A stretch of DNA of 64,000 nucleotides from Closterium sp. NIES-65 (Eukaryota > Streptophyta > Zygnematophyceae > Desmidiales > Closteriaceae). The stretch lies in the NCBI GenBank assembly GCA_948144175.1, contig CANXME010001258.1, positions 3,829,001-3,893,000 on the forward strand. Direction: 5' to 3'. A program made the translations under genes and the position numbers. Below are positions 57,640 through 64,000 of the stretch, piece after piece; positions within the stretch are counted from its first letter, which is position 1, and each line of letters opens with the position of its first letter. The notes under the pieces were generated by a model. The model was not told where the DNA came from. It did not search any database and saw nothing but the letters and a program-made list of their open reading frames with translations.

Positions 57640-58480
57640 CTGTGACTGCGACTAGACAGGATGTGGACACTCTAAGGGAGGAGCAGGACCAGTAGAGGGC
57701 GGGAGACCAAGAACCTGCTCTTGGAGCGGAATGAAGTACAGCCTCACCCGTGTGGCGCCTCCAGAATCAGCAGGGACAGCACCAGTACCCCCAACGGCAG
57801 CACCAGCGCCAGCAGCACCTCCAGCTCCAACAGCGCCAACTCCAGCACCCTCAGAAGCACCAGCGCCAGCAGAACCATAAGCGCCAACACACCCAGCAGC
57901 TCTAGCTCCAGCAGCTCCAACAGCACCAACTCTAGCAGGACCGTCAGCTCCAGTACCGCCAGCAGCTCCAGCAGTACCTCTAGCAGGACCAACTCCAGCA
58001 GCCTCAGCAGCACCCCAAGTCCCAGCAGCTCCAGTACCGCCAGTACGAGCACCTCCAGGACCAGCAGCAACAGTAGTACCTCCAGCTCCAGCAGCACGGC
58101 TCCAGCGCCGGGCAAACCACTCGCGCAGCTCTTGCACAGAGAGTAGCTCCCGCCTCGACGAAGCACCGCCAGAGGCCACACGAGTAGACCCAGCACCCCC
58201 TTGCTCCGCACCACCAGGCTCCGAACCCCCAGTCTCAGCACCCCCAGGCTCCGCACCCCCAGGCTCAGCACCCCTTGACTAAGCACCCCCAAGCTCAGCA
58301 CCCCTAGACTCAGCACCCCCAGGTTCAGCACGCCCTGGCTTAGCACCCCCAAACCCGGCACCCGCAGGCTCAGCGCCAATAGCAGCACCAAAGTCAACAG
58401 CTACCTGGATAGTCTCGACTGCGTCTACCTGGGACACACCTGACGGGGAAGGACCCTGAGGGGGGAGAGGGTCTACCGGG
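57640..58480 (-). mobile_element. Copia Gly-Gly-Ala linker (element 55162-62443)
   Basis: Pentapeptide-encoding 15-bp repeats (plus-strand ccccaggctcagcac type) at about 58190-58370, then an Ala/Gly/Thr-rich segment at about 57760-58110. It is the same linker position as in the siblings but with a different copy number. Confidence 0.75.
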
Positions 58481-58749
58481 GGAGGACCTAGCGCAAGGAA
58501 GAGCGGCGGCGGGGGGAGGGGCGCAGTGCGGTAGGGGAAGAGACGGTAGTAAGGCACCGACTCGTCAAAGGTGACGTCCTGGGAGGACTGAACAAGGCGC
58601 GAGGTGGGGTGGTAAAACTGCCAACCAGGCGCGTCAGGGGGGAAGCCAAGGAAGACGCAAGGAACAACACAGAGGGACAGCTTGTCCGCAGACAAGTCGC
58701 GGACAAACGCCCGAGATCCCCAGACCCGAAACGCAGACGCATCGCCAAC

Positions 58750-59925
58750 CTTCCCCGTCCACCGCAAGGTGGGGGAGGCTCTGGCAAGGAGACCCAGGGC
58801 TGAAGGTTGAGCTGATGTGCTGCGTACTGAACCGCAAACGACCACAGAAAATGGGGAGCAGCCGCATGGATCATGGACGTACGAGCGACGTCCATGACCA
58901 TGCCAATGCGGCGCTCAGCAATCCCATTTTGCTGTGGAGAGGCCGGAAGCGTGAAGGTCTCGCGGATGCCCTGTGCACGACAGAAGGCTCCCAGATGGGT
59001 AGAGGAAAACTCCCCGCCTCTGTCAGAGTGCAGACGCAGAACAGGAAAGTCCGAGCCGAAACTCTCTCTGAGCTGGAGACGAGCAGCGCGGATCCAGTCA
59101 ATCAACATCTCAGTGACGTCACCCTTGCTGCGCAAGGGGAACACCATGGTGTAACGTGAGTAGTGGTCAACCACCAACAGGAAGTAACGCTCGTGACCCT
59201 GGCCACGGACGCGGGCGGGGCCCCACACGTCCATGTGAAGAGTCTGCAGGGAAACCTATGTCGGAGGAAACTCGGACGAGTGAGGGGCGGCGCGCTGCCG
59301 CCCCTCAACGCAGGGAATGCAGATAGAGGCAGGCCCCGGAGGGAGGGGAGGGAGGGACCGGGGGAGACCGGAGACAAGGACACGGGAGGCCATGCCTCGG
59401 AGACAAGGCAGGGAGGGGTGACCAAGGCGGTGGTGCCAAAGGAGAGTCTGGTGGGACAGGAGACGACACGAGCAGGGAGCAGACTCAAGACCAGACCTGG
59501 ACGCTGCAGTAGACACCTGACTCGACGCAACTACCTGACCAGACGCAGCAACCAGAGGAGACTCAGTAGTCAGTGTGTACAGGCTCGACCCCAGCCGGCG
59601 GGTAAACGTGGCCAAGTGTCGGACCGTCCGAGCACACGTACAGTGGGTCACCCGCTGACTCGCAGGAGTGAACTGGTCAACCCCCCGATCCTGTAGATCA
59701 GCACCACTCACCAAATTCGTAGAGAACGAGGGGATGTAGAGACCTGATAGGGTGCCAGAGGGGTCCGCCGGACACGGTAAGACACTGGAGAAAGTAGGCA
59801 AGGACAGGAACCCCAGAGGGGTCCGCCAGGGAGACCGCAACCGGCCGACTAAGCGATGTAAGCGTGGTGCGATCTTGAAAGAAGGAGCGGGAAGCACCCG
59901 AGTCAAGGGTGAAGGTGTGCAAGGC
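58750..59925 (-). mobile_element. Copia protease and integrase (element 55162-62443)
   Basis: LDSGASRSFF near 59910, WHHRLGHPS near 59430, MDVWGP near 59230, SDRGGEFS near 59015 and QNGIAERR near 58920, in the right-to-left order expected for a minus-strand Copia. Confidence 0.88.
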
Positions 59926-59949
59926 CTGAGCCGACGTGGTACCTCAGAG

Positions 59950-61347
59950 AGCAGACTCACATGCACATGGGGCAGCAGACGCACTAGCACCTAGAGCAGC
60001 AGCCTCACCAGCACCTAGAGCAGCAGCCTCAATGCCCGGGTCAAGCGGAACACACAGGTAACAGTCACCCTCATCACTAGTAGACACAGCATACATGGCA
60101 GCAAGAATAGCATCATAGTCAAGATCAAAGATAGCAACCCCCGCCCTAGACAGCTCTCCCCAGCGAGGGTACTCAGTGGCGTCAGGGAACTGGTGACACC
60201 AAGCATCCGTCAGGCGGCTGAAGCAGCGCTGGGTGGAGTGCAAGCCCCCGCACTGCTCACCAGCGCGTTCGGCGGTACGGAGGATGTAGGTACAGGGACC
60301 AGTGTCCCCACCTCGCTGAAGCCCAGCGTACCACTCACGAAGCTGCTGGGGGAACAAGGTCTCACGAGTGCACTGCTGCTGCTGGCGCTGACCACCACCT
60401 AAGCCGCCCCGCTATGCAGAGCCACCACGACTAGCTCCACCTCCTCCGCCGCCACCGAAGCCCCCACCCCCGCCACCACTCCCACCACCACTCCCACTCC
60501 CTCCGCCTCCTCCACATCCACCTCCACCGCCCACGCCAGCCCCTCCAGCGCCCTTGCCCCCCTTGCCCTTGCCAGTGCGGCGTCGCTCGCTAGGGGCAGA
60601 CGCAGCGCCGACAGACTCGGTGCCAACGAAGTCAAGGGCAGCAGCAGAGGCAACAGAGGGCAAAAAGGGGGAGGGGGAGCACCCCTCAAAGATAGGGGCA
60701 CGCGGGTCACCTCTAGAGTCTCCTACAGCGACTATACTCTTCTCAGCTGCCAGGAGGCGCTCCTCGAGGAGGTCAACGGTGAGTGTGGTGGGGCAAACAG
60801 AGAGGAAGTGGTCCCTGACCGAGCGAAGGGAGTCAGGGAGCCGGGTGACTATGTAGTAGAGGGTGATGTACATGGGGTGGGGGGGGGTTCTTGGCGCAGA
60901 ACTCAGCAGGAAGCGCAGCGCAGTAGCGGGTGTCACTAGTGCGGAGGTGCGTAACGAGGTCAGCGACAGTGGGAAAGGCGGCAAGGTCAGGAAACAGGTA
61001 CGGTAGTATGAGGCGGCTAAGAGCAGCAGTGGTAGGGGAAGAGTAGCGTGCAACTACAGCGTCGTACAAGGTCTTAGCACTCTTGTACTGACTAAGTGTG
61101 CACGCTCAGCGGTCGGTAAGTGGCGACGCATAGCAAGATGGGCAGCAGCATCGCGCGTTGCCCAGTATGAGCAAACAGTGCTGTCAGCATGAGCAGGCGG
61201 GGCAAGAGAGGCACCAGAGGTGAGATCGAACAAGGAGAGTCCATCTGCCCTATCGCACTGTAGGAAAAGCTGCATGTCATCGACCCAGACCTCGAAGTCA
61301 ACAGCACGACCCTCAACATCAAAGGTAAGGACATTGGGGGTAGCCAT
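59950..61347 (-). mobile_element. Copia gag region (element 55162-62443)
   Basis: Start MATPNVLTFDVEGRAVDFEV at 61347, YSSPTTAALSRLILPYLFPD near 61040, a glycine-rich tract at about 60540-60420, and a Cys-x13-Cys-x3-His-x4-Cys cluster at about 60295-60220. Confidence 0.85.
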
Positions 61348-61439
61348 GACAATAGTGGTCTAGCAGGGAGGGCTCTCAACAGTCCGGGTTGGTAGGGCCG
61401 GGGCGCCCCGGGAGGAACAGGGCTGCAACAGCGGTGGCA

Positions 61440-62250
61440 CCGGCTCGGTAGTGGCAGTGGCGGCTCGACGGCGGCCTCGGCGGCTTGGCGGCTCGGCTGC
61501 AGGCGGCTCGGCTGCTCGGGGGCTCGGCGGCTCGGCTGCTGAGCGGCTCGACGGTTCGACGGCTTGGCGGCTCGGTGGCTCGGCTGCTTGGCTGTTCGGC
61601 TGCTTGGCGGCTCGGCGACTCGGCAGTGAAGGGGCCAGGGAGGGGCCGAAAGGGGGGGCGGTGACGGGGCCGCAAGGGGCGGCAAGGGGGCCGCAAGGGG
61701 CGGCGACGGGGCCGCTAAGGGCGGCGACGAGGCCGCTAGAGGGTGGTGATGGGGCTGGGAAGGGCAGCGACAGGGGCCGCTAGGGGCGGCGACGGGGCCG
61801 CGAAGGGCGGCGACGGGGCCGCGAGGGGGGGGGGGGGGGGGGCGACGGGGCCGCGAAGGGCGGCGACGGGGCCGCGAGGGGCGGCGACGGGGCCGCGAAG
61901 GGGCCGCGAGGGGCCTGGAAGGGCGGCAACGGGGCCGCTAGGGTCCGCGACGGGGCCGCGAAGGGGCCGCGAGGGGCCTAGAAGGGCGGCGACGGGGCCG
62001 CTAGGGGCGGCGACGGGGCCGCGAAGGGGCCGCGAGGGGCCTGGAAGGGCGGCATCGGGGCCGCTAGGGGCGGTGACGGGGCCGCGAAGGGGCCTCGAGG
62101 GGCCTAGAAGGGTGGCGACGGGGCCGCTAGGGATGGCGACGGGGCCGCTAAGGGTGGCGCGAGGGGGCGTGAGAGGGGCCTCTAGGAGGGCTGGACAAGA
62201 GGGCGGCCCACGGGGCGCGCCTCGGGCAGGGGCAACTCGCGCTTCGGTCA
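61440..62250 (-). repeat. GC-rich minisatellite leader (element 55162-62443)
   Basis: gctcggcggctcggctgc-type repeats (61450-61630), then gggcggcgacggggccgc units (61640-62170). The latter include blocks of about 114-bp period near 61880-62100. The frames across it are compositional. Confidence 0.75.
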
Positions 62251-62317
62251 GAAAAAAAAAAACGATTTTCAGTGGTGGGCCCTAGGAAGTTCCCATTAGG
62301 GAACCTGCTCTATACCA

Positions 62318-62443
62318 TGTGAAAGAACAAGGAATGAATGAACTAGAAAGCAGGTGGGTACAAGTAGGAATACCTAAAAGTGTTGTACCCCATATTGTCT
62401 ACCCCACTACAGCCTACACAGACTATAGCATATGAGTTTGACA
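62318..62443 (-). repeat. 5' LTR of the minus-strand Copia at 55162-62443
   Basis: 126 bp. The primer site lies immediately to its left, and the duplicated tacac and the resumed Gypsy sequence to its right. Confidence 0.93.
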
Positions 62444-63361
62444 TACACGTGGACCCGCGGAAGATCAAAGCCGTCAAGAAGTGGAAAGTTCCAGAGAACG
62501 TGAAGGAGTTGCAGCAGTTCCTAGGCTTCGCCAACGACTACAACAGGTTCGTGCTGCAGTATGCTAAGACAGCAGCGCCACTAACTGACCTACTGAAAAA
62601 GGACACGCCCTACAAATGGGATGCTCCTCATCAGCAAGCCATGGAGCAGTTACAAACACCACTGACTACAGCGCCAGCACTCATCCTACCGGACCCAGAC
62701 AAGGACTACGTGGTGGAAGTAGACACTAGTGACCAAGCAGTTGGAGCAGTACTGAAGCAGGATCACGGGCGCGGTTTGCAGCCCATCGCCTACCTCAGTA
62801 AGAAGCTACACGGAGCAGAACTGAACTACCCCATCCATGAAGCCTTAGCGATAGTCATAGCCTTCAAGGCATGGAGGTGTTACCTAGAGGGAGCTAAGAC
62901 TACAGTATACACTGACCACTGCAGTCTCAAATACCTGAAGTCGCAGCCGACGCTCTCACGACGAGAGAGGTGCGGTGGGTGGACTTCCTGGAAACTCACT
63001 TCCACTACGACATCGTCTACAAGCCGGGCTACACAACAAGGCAGACGCGTTGAGCCACCCCATACATGTAGTAGGCATCCAGCTCGACGGGATCAACCCT
63101 CTGCTCAAGGGTCTATTCCAACATGGATACTCTGTGGACGCAGAGATCGCTACAGCACAGACTAAAAAAATGTTACAGTGGGAGAACGACTTAGTAGTAA
63201 GGAAGGGTTCAGGAAAGATTTGGGTACCGAATTACGCCCCGCTACAGGTTTCACGACGTACCTTACGCGGGACATTTCGGGAGCAACAAGACGCTAGCAG
63301 GGATAGCGAAGTATTACTACTGGCCCACAATGGCAGCAGACGTGCAGCAATTCGTCACCTC
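62444..63361 (+). mobile_element. Gypsy RNase H and integrase N-terminus
   Basis: Reverse transcriptase tail KELQQFLGFANDYNRFV, then DYVVEVDTSDQAVGAVLKQ and VYTDHCSLKYL (RNase H, about 62705-62950). The H2C2-type start of integrase follows (GKIWVPNYAPL and later blocks, about 63215-63361). It is ended by the Copia LTR at 63362. Confidence 0.88.
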
Positions 63362-64000
63362 TGTCAAACTCATATGCTATAGTCTGTGTAGGCAGTAGTG
63401 GGGTAGACAATATGGGGTACAACACGTTTAGGTTTTCCTACTTGTACCCACCTGCTTGCTAGTTCATTCATTCCTCATTTCTTAACATGGTATAGAGCAG
63501 GTTCCCTAGTGGGAACGCTTCTTAGGGCCCACCACTGAAATCGATTTTTTTTTTCTTGACCGGAGCGCGAGTCGCCCCTGCCCGAGGCGCGCCCCGTGGG
63601 CCGCCCTCTCGTCGCGTCCCCTGCCCTTAGCGGCCTGTCGCGCCCTCCTAGAGGCCCCTCGCGCCACCCTTAGCGACCCCGTCGCCACCCCTAGCGGCCT
63701 CGTCGCCACCCTATACGGCCCCGTCGCCGTCCTTTGCGGCCCCGTTGTCGCCCCTCTAGGCCCCTCGCGGCCCCTTCGCGGCCCCGTCGCCGCCCCGAGC
63801 GGCCCCGTCGTCGCCCTTCGAGGCCCCTCGCGGCCCCTTTGCGGCCCCGTCGCCGCCCCTAGCGGCCCCGTCGCCGCCCCCTATCGGCCCCATCGCCGCC
63901 CTTCGCGGCCCCGTCGCCACTTCTAGCGGCCCTGTCGCCGCCCTGACTGGCCCCGTCGTCGCCTCTAGCGGCCCCGTCGCCGCCCCTTGCGGCCCCGTCG
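63362..64000 (+). mobile_element. Ty1/copia element, 5' LTR and leader (runs off the window)
   Basis: LTR 63362-63487 (126 bp, same group as the element at 55162). The primer site tggtatagagcagg starts at 63488. A leader of cggccccgtcgccgcccctag-type repeats continues to the window edge. It is inserted in the Gypsy integrase. The target duplication cannot be tested, and no coding part is in view. Confidence 0.9.

Larger units (their letters stand above)
55162..62443 (-). mobile_element. Ty1/copia retrotransposon with both LTRs, nested in the Gypsy, minus strand (broken)
   Basis: 7,282 bp. 3' LTR 55162-55288, 5' LTR 62318-62443, and a perfect 5-bp target duplication tacac (55157-55161 and 62444-62448). 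The primer site (tggtatagagcagg in sense) lies at about 62304-62317. LTRs differ by about three substitutions and one indel. It has the full set of Copia parts in reverse orientation. About eight breaks, the most decayed of the complete copies in spite of similar LTR divergence. Confidence 0.95.
45688..63361 (+). mobile_element. Ty3/gypsy retrotransposon, split by two nested Copias (broken, partial)
   Basis: Own sequence is 45688-48475, 54729-55161 and 62444-63361. Parts in order: 5' LTR 45688 to about 46055; primer site tggtaatcagagcc near 46059; gag; CCHC knuckle; protease; reverse transcriptase; RNase H; and the zinc-binding start of integrase. Reverse transcriptase ahead of integrase identifies Ty3/gypsy. 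The nested Copias occupy 48476-54728 and 55162-62443, and a third Copia cuts it at 63361, so its 3' end and LTR lie outside. About four or five breaks of its own besides the insertions. It is older than the three Copias that hit it and younger than the Copia at 44314. Confidence 0.93.

Overview
The window is eukaryotic, repeat-dominated DNA. Evidence is GT-AG introns with matching phases, Ty1/copia and Ty3/gypsy LTR retrotransposons with initiator-Met-tRNA primer sites, a LINE endonuclease relic, satellites and minisatellites, and no operons. Tracts resembling the plant telomere unit TTTAGGG and the plant-like Copia architecture suggest the green lineage, perhaps a streptophyte alga. This is an inference, and the species cannot be fixed from the sequence.

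Left part (1-20.3 kb): the 3' end of one Copia (1-285) abuts a minus-strand LINE relic (286-1288 and 8812-9.3k), which is split by a Copia with a 5-bp target duplication (1289-8811). Next comes the 3' LTR of a large-LTR Copia, itself split by a second full-length Copia (9712-17192). A related large LTR lies in opposite orientation at about 18.87-20.16 kb.

Middle (20.3-42 kb): a 55-bp minisatellite; a minus-strand multi-exon gene of unknown function (about 22.0-25.96 kb) with minisatellites in its introns; and a ~178-bp satellite with alternating monomer types (27.44-29.34 kb). Then comes a ten-exon plus-strand gene whose conceptual protein looks like a Plavaka/KDZ DNA-transposon transposase (29.9-41.97 kb). 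This gene is the most unusual object here. A 41-bp stretch of its exon 6, covering a conserved His-Gln motif, has become a 130-copy array (34395-39724). Two of its introns are filled with 15-bp and 35-bp arrays built on a GGTGAGT splice-donor-like core.

Right part (42-64 kb): a nest of retroelements. A Copia gag fragment abuts the Plavaka gene and a minus-strand Copia follows. That Copia is interrupted by a plus-strand Copia, which is interrupted by a Gypsy element. The Gypsy contains one plus-strand and one minus-strand Copia, each with a perfect 5-bp target duplication, and is cut by another Copia that runs off the window. All retroelements are treated as fossils. Apart from the 22-26 kb gene, no ordinary host gene was recognised.
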